Source: Pseudomonadota bacterium
GTDB lineage: Bacteria; Bdellovibrionota_B; Oligoflexia; Silvanigrellales; Silvanigrellaceae
Direction of reading: 5' to 3'
Assembly: GCA_009926615.1 (NCBI GenBank)
Contig: RFOM01000001.1
Coordinates: 62,001 to 126,000, forward strand
Length of the DNA: 64,000 bases
Within the stretch, counting starts at the first letter, position 1. Every line of letters starts with the position of its first letter. Shown here piece by piece: positions 27,181-35,253 of the stretch. The position numbers and the translations under genes are program-made. The notes below the pieces were generated by a model that was not told where the DNA came from, did not search any database, and saw only the letters and a program-made list of their open reading frames with translations.

Positions 27181-27785
27181 ATACCATTGTTGTCATGTCG
27201 GTGTTCGCTCTTGTGCTCCTCGTGCTCGAAGGAGTCTTTTTCCTCACCTGTTTTCGCTGGCTCTCGAGCGGAAAAAGAGCACGGGAACGCGAATTTGCGC
27301 GGCTCGATTCGGAGCGCTCCGAACTGGTCGAGCTCCAGCAGGCCGTTGCGCGTGACCTCAGGGAGGCCAAAAAACTCTCCGAAGAAACTCTCGTCAAGCT
27401 GAAACGGGTCGGCGCGGATGCTCATGAAGAGTGGATAGAAATGAACCGCAAGTGCGAACACCTTGTCACCGAACTGGAAGACAAGCTCCGCGAACTGGCC
27501 GATGTTTCAGTCGGACAGATAAACCGCCAAAAAATGCAACTTGAAAAGACGATTCAGGTTGCAGGCCAGACTCATGACCACCTCACCGAAAGCGCTGCAG
27601 ATGCGCGAAAGATTCTCCGCTTTCTGGATGAAAATGTTCCCTCGGACGAAGTGCTGAAGGAACTTCAGGCCGAAAAATACGCCGAGGCAAGAAGGCTGAT
27701 TCAGGACGGTAAGGAGATTGCCGTGATATGCCGGAAACTTGGCTTGTCTCAAAGTGAGGTTCAGTTACTCTCCTATATGGGATAA
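27177..27785 (+). CDS. DUF2802-type membrane-anchored coiled-coil protein
   Basis: A 202-residue protein with one N-terminal membrane segment (about 3-26), a long coiled coil (about 35-145) and a C-terminal helix-turn-helix-like motif (EARRLIQDGKEIAVICRKLG, then LSQSEVQLLSYM). That ending is the mark of DUF2802, often found next to chemotaxis and flagellar genes. The start is GTG 27177 overlapping the previous TGA. Function unknown; the context points to motility or chemotaxis. Confidence 0.75.
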   Translation: MNTIVVMSVFALVLLVLEGVFFLTCFRWLSSGKRAREREFARLDSERSELVELQQAVARDLREAKKLSEETLVKLKRVGADAHEEWIEMNRKCEHLVTELEDKLRELADVSVGQINRQKMQLEKTIQVAGQTHDHLTESAADARKILRFLDENVPSDEVLKELQAEKYAEARRLIQDGKEIAVICRKLGLSQSEVQLLSYMG

Positions 27786-27805
27786 TACTCGGGAGAGACG
27801 CACAA

Positions 27806-28984
27806 ATGGCCGCCGATCACATAAGGCGCGTACTTACGGCTTCTGCCTTATTTTTTCATACCCAAGGTTTGGCATCGGAAAATGCCCCTCAGGTCACCGT
27901 CCGTAATTCCGAAAAATATGTGCGCGGAAATGCACCTGTGCCGCTCGTGTTACAAATGGGCACTGACGCGGGATACCTTTCACATACTCCGACGATACCG
28001 GATGAAGGCCCGTTCAACGGAAGCTTTCTGAACGGCAAAGCGATGGCATCTTTTCTTTTTCAGGACGTCATTGCCGAAGCCGGACTCGGATGGTCGTATT
28101 CAGCTCTTTACGGTGTGACCCGCAGCGAAAATCCCGCCGTCCCTTCTATAGGGCACCGCATTTACACCCAGTCTGCGTTTGCAGAAGGCGGTCTGCGTTT
28201 CCGCCTGACCGACAAATTTAATCTCGGAATCATCGTTCAAGACTATTTCGGAACTGATTTAACCCTGAGTCAAAGAAAAAATTTGGTGAGCAATATGCTT
28301 TTGGGCGGCGGCATGATGGCTGTCGACATTCTGAGTGACTCCGGAATTTTCCGGCTGGGCGCAGCACTGATGGCAGAAATTCCCGACAATCAGAGACGAG
28401 TTTTGTCCTACGGACTGACTCTTCAATTCGGTATTCCTCTGCGGGGTTACGACATTCTTCTCCGAAAAACCGATGTCGTCGTCCGGACCGAAAAAATTCA
28501 AAAAGTCGAAGTTCCAAAAATCGTTACGCGCTCGGTTGTGCGAGATGTCAGCAAATTTTCTCTTCCGCGAAATGCTCTCCGGTTTCTCAGGGGGCAGGCC
28601 GTGCTTGCTCCGGAAGATCAGGCCTTTCTGATAGATTTGGCTCAGGAGCTCAAGCAGCTTCAGGAGACATGGCGGACAGTAACGGTTGAGGTCACCGTAA
28701 AAAGTTCCGGTGATTCGGTCAGGGACAAAAAAATCAGCGAGGCGCGCGCACAATCTCTCAGAAATGTGCTCGTCAGTGCCGGACTTCCGGCACAGCGTGT
28801 TTTTTCCGCAGGCCTCGGAGGGAAGCAAATAGTTCCGGATCGTAATTCCCAGAGCAATTCCGGCCAATTGATCGAACTCTCATTCAGCGGCCTGACTCAA
28901 CCGGATGAACTCAACGACACACTGAATAATTTCGTCAGGCGAAAGGCAATACCGGAAACCTGCCGAGGTGAAAAATGCAATTAA
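27806..28984 (+). CDS. Outer-membrane barrel protein with degenerate OmpA-like C-terminus
   Basis: A 392-residue exported protein with a signal sequence ending near residue 24 (GLASENA), an N-terminal part of alternating amphipathic strands that fits an eight-stranded barrel (about 45-220), a linker VEVPKIVTRSVVRDV, and an OmpA-like domain (about 265-370). The latter has the helix DKKISEARAQSLRNVLVSAG and RVFSAGLGG, but lacks the usual NxxLSxxRA pattern and peptidoglycan-binding Asp/Arg, so it is degenerate. It has the same layout and linker type as the next gene, with which it overlaps by ten bases. Confidence 0.7.
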   Translation: MAADHIRRVLTASALFFHTQGLASENAPQVTVRNSEKYVRGNAPVPLVLQMGTDAGYLSHTPTIPDEGPFNGSFLNGKAMASFLFQDVIAEAGLGWSYSALYGVTRSENPAVPSIGHRIYTQSAFAEGGLRFRLTDKFNLGIIVQDYFGTDLTLSQRKNLVSNMLLGGGMMAVDILSDSGIFRLGAALMAEIPDNQRRVLSYGLTLQFGIPLRGYDILLRKTDVVVRTEKIQKVEVPKIVTRSVVRDVSKFSLPRNALRFLRGQAVLAPEDQAFLIDLAQELKQLQETWRTVTVEVTVKSSGDSVRDKKISEARAQSLRNVLVSAGLPAQRVFSAGLGGKQIVPDRNSQSNSGQLIELSFSGLTQPDELNDTLNNFVRRKAIPETCRGEKCN

Positions 28985-30177
28985 TTTTGCGGGCAGCTGC
29001 AGGTTTATCCGTCTCTCTTTATTTACTTTCGGCGAATGCGTCATCCGAGACTGCAACTAAAACGCAGAGCAGAACAGTGCGGACCGGCAGCGATTACAGC
29101 AGGCCGAGCGGATTCGGACTCAACCTTTTTGTCGGCGGTGACGGTGCTTTTGTAAAAACATCGTCCGACAACGCTGATGAAAGTTCAAAGCAAGGTGCCC
29201 TGTACGGGGGTAAAGCGCTGCTCACGCTCGTCAACCGTGATCTGGAAATTGAAGGCGGGGGCGGATACTGCGTTTCAAAACTGCAGGGTGATTTCGACAT
29301 TGTTACGGATGAAAAAACGGGTGCTCCCGTCCGGCTTGAAAATGTGAGAATTCAGACACAGACGGCGGTTGCCGAATTCAGTGCCCGTATCAGACTCAAC
29401 AACTCACCCGACGGAGACGGAATTTGGTCAGCCGGTCCGACCGCAGCGGCATACCTCGGCACCAACGCCTCTTTTGGTCCGGATACAAAAAAACTTTATC
29501 ATTCGGCGATTTTTGTCGGCGGCCAGCTGGCACTTGAGTTCGGTATCGATTTCAAACCTCGGCTCATTCTTTCATACCTGACCGATTTAAATTTGTTCGA
29601 GCGGCAGGTTCATATCGGAATGCTGAGCCTGCAGTTCGGAACCGGAGTTTTTAAACCAAAAACTGTTGTCAAAGACATCCGAAATCAAACGAACAATGAA
29701 GTTGTGAGGAAAGTTCAGGTCGAAAAACCGGTGCAGCGCACCGTGGTCAAAGAAAATTATACTCATTTGCTGGGGTCCGAAATCGTCAATTTTGAAACAG
29801 ATAAATTCAAGTTGCTCAAACGCTCGGAGATCTTCCTCAGAGAACTCGGCTTTCTGCTCTACAAGAATCCGCAAAAATGGACCTCGCTTGTGATCGAAGG
29901 TCACACCGATATTCGCGGCGATCTCGAATACAACAATCGTCTCTCGCTGGCGCGGGCGAATGCCGTGAAAGATGTCCTGCAACGCTCCGGAGTCCCCGCA
30001 TCACGGATGCGGGCCGCAGGATTTGGACCAAGTCGTCCGCTCGATCCCAATCAGGATGAAGTTGCTTTGGCCCGAAATCGCCGCGTTGAGTTGATTTTCG
30101 ACGGGGTCGAAGACAAAGTGTGGCTCCGCACCTCAATCCAGCGACTTGAAAACGCACTGAAATCAACGCCCCGCTGA
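28975..30177 (+). CDS. OmpA-family outer-membrane protein
   Basis: A 400-residue protein with a signal peptide (cleavage near ANAS), a barrel-like N-terminal half, the linker VVKDIRNQTNNEVVRKVQVE, and an intact OmpA domain (about 265-375). EGHTDIRGDLEYNNRLSLAR contains the Asp and Arg that bind diaminopimelate in peptidoglycan, then GFGPSRP and ARNRRVELIF. The pair of tandem genes probably arose by duplication; only this second one keeps peptidoglycan-binding residues. It anchors the outer membrane to the wall. The end overlaps the convergent gene by 15 bases. Confidence 0.88.
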   Translation: MQLILRAAAGLSVSLYLLSANASSETATKTQSRTVRTGSDYSRPSGFGLNLFVGGDGAFVKTSSDNADESSKQGALYGGKALLTLVNRDLEIEGGGGYCVSKLQGDFDIVTDEKTGAPVRLENVRIQTQTAVAEFSARIRLNNSPDGDGIWSAGPTAAAYLGTNASFGPDTKKLYHSAIFVGGQLALEFGIDFKPRLILSYLTDLNLFERQVHIGMLSLQFGTGVFKPKTVVKDIRNQTNNEVVRKVQVEKPVQRTVVKENYTHLLGSEIVNFETDKFKLLKRSEIFLRELGFLLYKNPQKWTSLVIEGHTDIRGDLEYNNRLSLARANAVKDVLQRSGVPASRMRAAGFGPSRPLDPNQDEVALARNRRVELIFDGVEDKVWLRTSIQRLENALKSTPR

Positions 30178-30717
30178 TCCGCCCGAATCGGCAACCAGAA
30201 ATTCCCTCGCCCGCTCCACGATCCAGAACGGCCGGCCTTTTCTGTAGTTTCTGGAATCGCCTATCACCATTTCCGAAGCAGATTTCTTTTCCTGAGCGTT
30301 AAAGTAACCCGATGCGATTGTTATCCGGAGGGCGTGGTCGCGGACGACCAAAGCCTCATCACTTAAGCCTGTCTGAAGAACTTGCCGGCAGGAGTCTGTC
30401 TTCATGACTCCGCAGACGTAGTTTATGCAGGCAGTTCGGCCAATCCAGCTGAGGGATTGAAAGTAAGAACGCGAGACCAGCTTTTCCCGCTGACCCGAAG
30501 ATTGCAGTGCCTCAAATTGCTCAAAGACCTTTAGATATTCAGAATTTGAATCAAGTGAAGGAGCCGGCAAAGCTGATTTCGGAACAGCTGTCTTTTCGCG
30601 ATTTTGGGCGCTCTTATATTCAGCTGCTTCCCCCGGACCCTGAAACGAAGCCAGTGATAATATAAAGGCAATTAATTTCGATATTTTAGTTAAAACCGAG
30701 TGTCCGCAGCCGCTCAT
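30163..30717 (-). CDS. Small exported protein, HEAT-like helices
   Basis: A 184-residue protein with an N-terminal hydrophobic segment (ISKLIAFILSLASF, about 12-25) that suggests export. The mature part has helical pairs (YLKVFEQFEALQSSGQR, SDEALVVRDHALRITIASGY) of the kind seen in HEAT repeats, and three cysteines in CINYVCGVMKTDSC. I do not recognise a family. It converges on the OmpA-family gene and shares a divergent intergenic region with the GYF_2-PilZ gene. Confidence 0.6.
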   Translation of the reverse strand: MSGCGHSVLTKISKLIAFILSLASFQGPGEAAEYKSAQNREKTAVPKSALPAPSLDSNSEYLKVFEQFEALQSSGQREKLVSRSYFQSLSWIGRTACINYVCGVMKTDSCRQVLQTGLSDEALVVRDHALRITIASGYFNAQEKKSASEMVIGDSRNYRKGRPFWIVERAREFLVADSGGSAGR

Positions 30718-30928
30718 TTGGCTACCTCCCTGATTTCGCTATTTTCTTTAAAACCCGAAGATCTTTCCAGCCGTCCGCACGAAAATTATCCCTCACCGCA
30801 AATATCCGTTAAAATTGTTTAAAATTTTGTTTTGTAGATTTTTCAAAAATTCCCGTCAAGATCATATCAGGTCCTTCCGATGAACCTTTTGGCTCAAAGG
30901 AAATTCAATCTTTATGGGGAGTGAGACC
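30718..30928. other. AT-rich divergent intergenic region
   Basis: Between the small exported protein gene (minus) and the GYF_2-PilZ gene (plus) lie 210 bases that are clearly more AT-rich than the coding sequence. A near-tandem pair ttaaaattgt/ttaaaattttgt occurs around 30808-30832. It presumably holds two divergent promoters, but I could not assign -35 and -10 boxes with confidence. Confidence 0.4.
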
Positions 30929-31501
30929 ATGGGAGCGGCGCTGAACGAGAGAATTTGGTTCTACTATGCCAATGAAGCACAGGTCGGTCCCATGACAGAG
31001 CAGGAGCTGCGGCTGGCCATCTCCGAAGGCGCACTTAATAGTTCGGATTTCGTCTATCGGGAAGGCTTTGCAGACTGGCAAGCTCTCAGTTCTGTCGATG
31101 AACTCGGTCACGCAGCACCGCAATCACATCTGGTTTCCGTACCTATTCAACATGCGCAGCCTAAGGATGACAAACCTGCAAGACGCGCGCCCAGAGCCGT
31201 CATAAGTGAACTGGTTGTTGCGCACAATGACAACTTTGTTGCCACCGGACACATCAAAAACATTTCGACTTCGGGACTCTACTTCGAAACCGAAGACGCA
31301 GTTTTTAAAATTAACGACGAAATAAAACTGACCCTCAAGGAAGGCAAAGGCCTCGGTAAACCGATGCATCTCAAGGCCGTTGTCGTTCGTCAGGCGAGGG
31401 AAAAAGGTCTTCACATCGGATACGGACTTGAGCTCAGAGGTCTCGATGAAAATTCGCGGGCCCGAATTGCCGAATACATCAAACGTCATCAGGCATCTTG
31501 A
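30929..31501 (+). CDS. GYF_2-PilZ fusion protein
   Basis: A 190-residue soluble protein. Residues about 8-55 are a GYF_2 domain (IWFYYANEAQVGPMTEQELR, then FVYREGFADWQAL), a small peptide-binding fold. Residues about 88-185 are a PilZ domain with RRAPR and NISTSGLYFET, i.e. the RxxxR and N/DxSxxG elements that bind cyclic di-GMP, then VVRQAREKGLHIGYGLEL. Combined, this suggests an effector that recruits a proline-rich or hydrophobic partner in response to cyclic di-GMP. Start ATG 30929 with GGGAG; the in-frame ATG 30914 lies within the ribosome site. It precedes the helical protein gene by 24 bases. Confidence 0.85.
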   Translation: MGAALNERIWFYYANEAQVGPMTEQELRLAISEGALNSSDFVYREGFADWQALSSVDELGHAAPQSHLVSVPIQHAQPKDDKPARRAPRAVISELVVAHNDNFVATGHIKNISTSGLYFETEDAVFKINDEIKLTLKEGKGLGKPMHLKAVVVRQAREKGLHIGYGLELRGLDENSRARIAEYIKRHQAS

Positions 31502-31525
31502 AGCGGCGCGACGCAGGGGGTTACT

Positions 31526-32758
31526 ATGTCACATCACCTGAAAGAGCTTCCGCCCGACCAAGCGCTGGAAGCGGCACTGAAGGAACTGGACGATGCAGCG
31601 GCTCTGCAGCCCCACTCCTCTGACACTCACAAACTCAATTTCCTTCGCGGATTCAAATGTTCGGCCGGAGAATCACGCATCAAAATTGTTCGCCACGCAG
31701 CCGAACGCCTGAAGTTGCACTACGACAGCGAAAAGCATCTTGAAGGAACTTTTTGGCTTGTTGCCGCAGGTCTTGCGCACGAGCGTGACTGGGATACGAG
31801 TCTCTCTTTTCTGAATGCAATACTGGATATTTCTCCGGACGCAGACTTTTACCGCGAAGTTGCAGTTGCGATGCTGCACCTTTCGGACATGGAACTTTCC
31901 GACGGCAAAGGAAAGAATGCAATCGGTCAGGCGATGCTTGTTCTCGTAAGCGAATTCGGGCTGATGATTGCAGAGCGGGGCGGACGCGGCGGACTCGATC
32001 CGCAGGGTGCCGCAAGGGTCGTTGAATACGTCACGACAAGTTTGCTCGCCCGAAGCAACGTCAACAACAATGCCATTCGCGTATCTCTTCTGCATTATCT
32101 CTCAAAGTGCCCGATCAACAGCAACACATCCTCACAGTTGAACCGTGTCATCAGCCGGTTCGGCCAGAGTCTGCTCGATGATCTTTTGAATGCTTTTTTT
32201 GAGCAGAAAAAGCGGGGCACTGCCGCATTCTTTTTTCTTGCCGAACATTTGAGTACATTTTTTTCGGCCGCTCCTGCTTTGGCCGAAATGAGCCACAGTG
32301 TGTTGCGTCACTACATGCTGAAGCATCCGGATGAGTTTCCGGGATTCATGGCCTCCTACTCGGACTGGGTGTCGCGCGAGCACCAGAGCCTTTCGATGAC
32401 CGCGCAGCACATTGCCCTTCTCATCCGCGCCGCCACCGATGTTTCACAGCGCCAGCTGGCAGAAAATCTCTGTGTTGTCCTTCAGCGTCATTTGCGGCTG
32501 TTCGGAGAAGTTTCAAAAGAATTGCTGCAGCAGGAAGTGACCCTGATAGAATCGATTCTGCACGGCAACCGGCCGGTCAGAAATCCTCTGATGCAGGACA
32601 TTATTTCAAATATTGAATCACTGCTTGCGGACAATACAAAGAAGCAGGGCCGCGTGGTACCGCTTGCGAAACTGCGGAAACTGAAAGATACGGTTAAACC
32701 CGCCAAGGTCGGTTCAAGGCCGACTCCGCTGGAAACCATGCTGTCTCTGGCATCGTGA
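31526..32758 (+). CDS. Uncharacterised all-helical protein
   Basis: A 410-residue protein without signal peptide or membrane segment. It begins with LPPDQALEAALKELDDAAAL and is predicted mostly alpha-helical with HEAT/TPR-like helix pairs (HLEGTFWLVAAGLAHERDWD, FYREVAVAMLHLSDMELS). The C-terminus (after about 360) is basic and ends near TPLETMLSLAS. I recognise no family. It probably shares a transcript with the GYF_2-PilZ gene upstream, so it may be its partner. It converges on the adenosine-deaminase-like gene with only four bases between. Confidence 0.6.
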   Translation: MSHHLKELPPDQALEAALKELDDAAALQPHSSDTHKLNFLRGFKCSAGESRIKIVRHAAERLKLHYDSEKHLEGTFWLVAAGLAHERDWDTSLSFLNAILDISPDADFYREVAVAMLHLSDMELSDGKGKNAIGQAMLVLVSEFGLMIAERGGRGGLDPQGAARVVEYVTTSLLARSNVNNNAIRVSLLHYLSKCPINSNTSSQLNRVISRFGQSLLDDLLNAFFEQKKRGTAAFFFLAEHLSTFFSAAPALAEMSHSVLRHYMLKHPDEFPGFMASYSDWVSREHQSLSMTAQHIALLIRAATDVSQRQLAENLCVVLQRHLRLFGEVSKELLQQEVTLIESILHGNRPVRNPLMQDIISNIESLLADNTKKQGRVVPLAKLRKLKDTVKPAKVGSRPTPLETMLSLAS

Positions 32759-32762
32759 ATTT

Positions 32763-33866
32763 TCAGAGCGCCACGGATTTTGAAATTCCGCCCGCAGCAG
32801 AGGCCAAAATCCCGCTGCGGGCATTTTTTTGCGTCGTCTCAAAAATGTTCTGTCCGTTGCCGGTGACCGCGTGAATAAACGTGTATTCCAATGCCAGTGA
32901 AGTTCCCAGCAAAAGCGGGTCGTCAGAACCGACGGCAACCGGCAGCCCGTGCCCGATACACTCGAAAAACGGATGCTCGTGAGCAGCGCCCTGAAACGTG
33001 TTCAGCAGGATGTTGCTCAACGGACACATTACAACGTTGTCAGCAATCCTCCTGTGACTTGTCCACGCAGAAAATCCATGCGCAACGCGTTCCGGCTGCA
33101 GCTGTTCCAAAGTTTTCAGATGCATTTCCGGATCGCCGCCTTCACCGCTGTGAATATCAATCTTCAGACCGAGTTTTCTGACCCTCTCGCAAAACGCTGC
33201 CTGACTCTCGATTTGTGCGTGATTTTCCATCCCCCCTAAACCGATTGCCACAATAAAAGGTTCGCCCTCGGAGTCAGTGCCTTCAGGAGAACTCTGAATG
33301 TTTTCCAGAGCACGCCAGACGGTCTCCCGCTCATCGGAAGAAGAAATCCACAGCGCATCAACCGTAAGCCTGACCTGCACATCAGCAAATTTCGCAAGCC
33401 CTCTTCTGAGCCCGCGCAGATAAGATTTAACGACCGATTCAAAATCGAATTTTTCCGGTGCAATTGAAAAACGTTCTCTGATGAACGAAAAATCCGCAGG
33501 GGAAATGTATGCCTCTGTATATAAAATCCGATCTTCCGCGCGCTTTGCAACAAAAGCATAAGCCATATCTTCAAAATCATTCAGCTCGCGCACGGACCTC
33601 GACAAATCGACCCACGCACCGATAAACCCTCTCAGATTCTGAAACGGAGCCCGCTTCCAAGGCACACATTCAGACCATTCCCGCGGGGGTTGCCGTGACA
33701 AATAAAAGTCTTCACCGACAGCAGCCTCCAGATGGACATGAGTTTCAACCTTCGACTGAGCAGCGACCCAGTCATGGAAAGCCTGTAATTCGGCTTCTGA
33801 AGGGACTCGGCGATCCAATCGAACCACCCCGAGCAAATCCATAAAAAACTTCGGGAAATCGGACAT
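32763..33866 (-). CDS. Adenosine deaminase-family hydrolase
   Basis: A 367-residue metal-dependent TIM-barrel hydrolase. VETHVHLEAAV holds the metal-binding HxH, IDIHSGEGGDPE the next His and catalytic Glu, RVAHGF a further His, CPLSNILLNTF the substrate loop and GSDDPLLLGTSLALEY the metal Asp pair. These are hallmarks of adenosine deaminases; adenine deaminases and AMP/IMP-acting relatives share them, so the exact nucleoside is not certain. No signal peptide. Single-gene unit with a divergent promoter region toward 33968. Confidence 0.85.
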   Translation of the reverse strand: MSDFPKFFMDLLGVVRLDRRVPSEAELQAFHDWVAAQSKVETHVHLEAAVGEDFYLSRQPPREWSECVPWKRAPFQNLRGFIGAWVDLSRSVRELNDFEDMAYAFVAKRAEDRILYTEAYISPADFSFIRERFSIAPEKFDFESVVKSYLRGLRRGLAKFADVQVRLTVDALWISSSDERETVWRALENIQSSPEGTDSEGEPFIVAIGLGGMENHAQIESQAAFCERVRKLGLKIDIHSGEGGDPEMHLKTLEQLQPERVAHGFSAWTSHRRIADNVVMCPLSNILLNTFQGAAHEHPFFECIGHGLPVAVGSDDPLLLGTSLALEYTFIHAVTGNGQNIFETTQKNARSGILASAAGGISKSVAL

Positions 33867-33967
33867 TTATTATAAATCCTCAATCACAGCACGAACGTTA
33901 TTGCACCCGTCAATATCCCATTTCTAAAATTTCATCCGAAAACTCCGAGACTTCCACAGGAGGTCGT

Positions 33968-35212
33968 ATGTTTTTCCCGACAAGAATCATAGCGGGGTTT
34001 TCACTCGCCGTCGCTTTTACTGCGTCGGTTCGGGCCGACGACGCCGTGGTGACTCCCGTTGAATGGAAAAACAATTGGAATTCCGCAACCTCCAGAGCAG
34101 TCGGTGGCAGTCAGACCGCGCATTCGTTCACCGAAGATGCTCTTTACGCCAATCCCGCTGCTCTCGGAAGAACGCGCCATCCGCGGAGCAGAAAGACTTT
34201 TCACGTCATCGAGGCCCCCACTCTTTCTGCGGGCGGCAATAACACGGCACGCGAGTCATTCAAGGGGCAGGCTCTGAAGCCTTCAGAATGGCTTTCGGGA
34301 CTCACGACCAAAAGCCCGCAAAAGAGATCATATTTTGAACTTCAAACCTTTCCGTGGACCGTTATGGGAGACCGCGGAGGCCCGACATTTTTCATGGGCA
34401 TACCGATTCGTTCAACGCTGACTGCAAATGAAAGTTCCGCCGACGGATTAAGCCGAACCGTTTCGAGCGAAACAACAGCAACTGCAGCATTGAATATGAG
34501 TCTTTCCACGCGAACGGAAGCTTTGACTTTTGGCCTTTCGCTGCGCCCCAACGTGCGCTGGAATTCGACGGTCACCCTGCAGCTTGAAAACTCATCCAGT
34601 TCGAAAGGTATTTTCAGTTCAATCAAATCAGGTATTGCCAGAACAACATCCACTCCGGTCGATCTCGGATTCATCACCACGGCCGGTGATTTCTGGATGC
34701 CCTCATTCGGGCTGTCGGTATTGAATTTTCCGCTGGCCTGCGTGGACAATTATCTGAATCCGGCAACCGGCAAGAGACAATCGATTTGCGGTGCTCCCAG
34801 AACCGGAGACACTCAGGATGACGTTGAATCGACGAGGCTTGACCCGACAGAAATAAGGCTTGGTTTCAGCATTGTTCCTCGGGTCCGTCTGGGCTCAATG
34901 CGTCTCAACCTCAAAATTTCAGGCGATGTGTATCCGCTTCCCATCAGCAGGGGAGGAAAAAACTACGGGTATACAGACGTCAACATCAATCAGCTGACTC
35001 ATGCGGGAATTGAGCTTTTTTTAGGCAACGTCAGAGACTCGAATACACTTTCGCTGCGCGCCGGCTTGAACCACACACGCAGGTCTTGGGGGCTATCGGT
35101 CCCTTTGGCGCAATTTCACCTCGATCTGACCTCTTATGAGGCGGCCCTCTTCACAAACGGAAAAGCTTCTTCAGAGAAGCGATACTTGCTTGGTCTCTCC
35201 AGCCGCTGGTAA
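33968..35212 (+). CDS. Outer-membrane beta-barrel protein (FadL/PorV-like)
   Basis: A 414-residue protein with a signal peptide (cleavage near SVRADD). Near residue 50 is EDALYANPAALGR, resembling the NPA motif at the start of FadL/PorV-type barrels. The remainder alternates hydrophobic and polar residues in strands, and the chain ends LLGLSSRW with a C-terminal aromatic residue as Bam-targeted barrels do. Two cysteines (in LACVDNYL and SICGAPR) may form a loop disulfide. GGAGG precedes the ATG. Its stop touches the downstream lipoprotein frame; the transported substrate is unknown. Confidence 0.7.
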   Translation: MFFPTRIIAGFSLAVAFTASVRADDAVVTPVEWKNNWNSATSRAVGGSQTAHSFTEDALYANPAALGRTRHPRSRKTFHVIEAPTLSAGGNNTARESFKGQALKPSEWLSGLTTKSPQKRSYFELQTFPWTVMGDRGGPTFFMGIPIRSTLTANESSADGLSRTVSSETTATAALNMSLSTRTEALTFGLSLRPNVRWNSTVTLQLENSSSSKGIFSSIKSGIARTTSTPVDLGFITTAGDFWMPSFGLSVLNFPLACVDNYLNPATGKRQSICGAPRTGDTQDDVESTRLDPTEIRLGFSIVPRVRLGSMRLNLKISGDVYPLPISRGGKNYGYTDVNINQLTHAGIELFLGNVRDSNTLSLRAGLNHTRRSWGLSVPLAQFHLDLTSYEAALFTNGKASSEKRYLLGLSSRW

Positions 35213-35253
35213 TGTCCTCGGGCTTGTCTGTGCCAGTCAAACGGAGACACCCG

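Noticed and set aside
33867-33967. Exact TATAAT on the minus strand just before the deaminase-like gene
   Set aside because: It ends two bases before the ATG, so transcription would start inside the gene; no -35 box at the right distance was seen.
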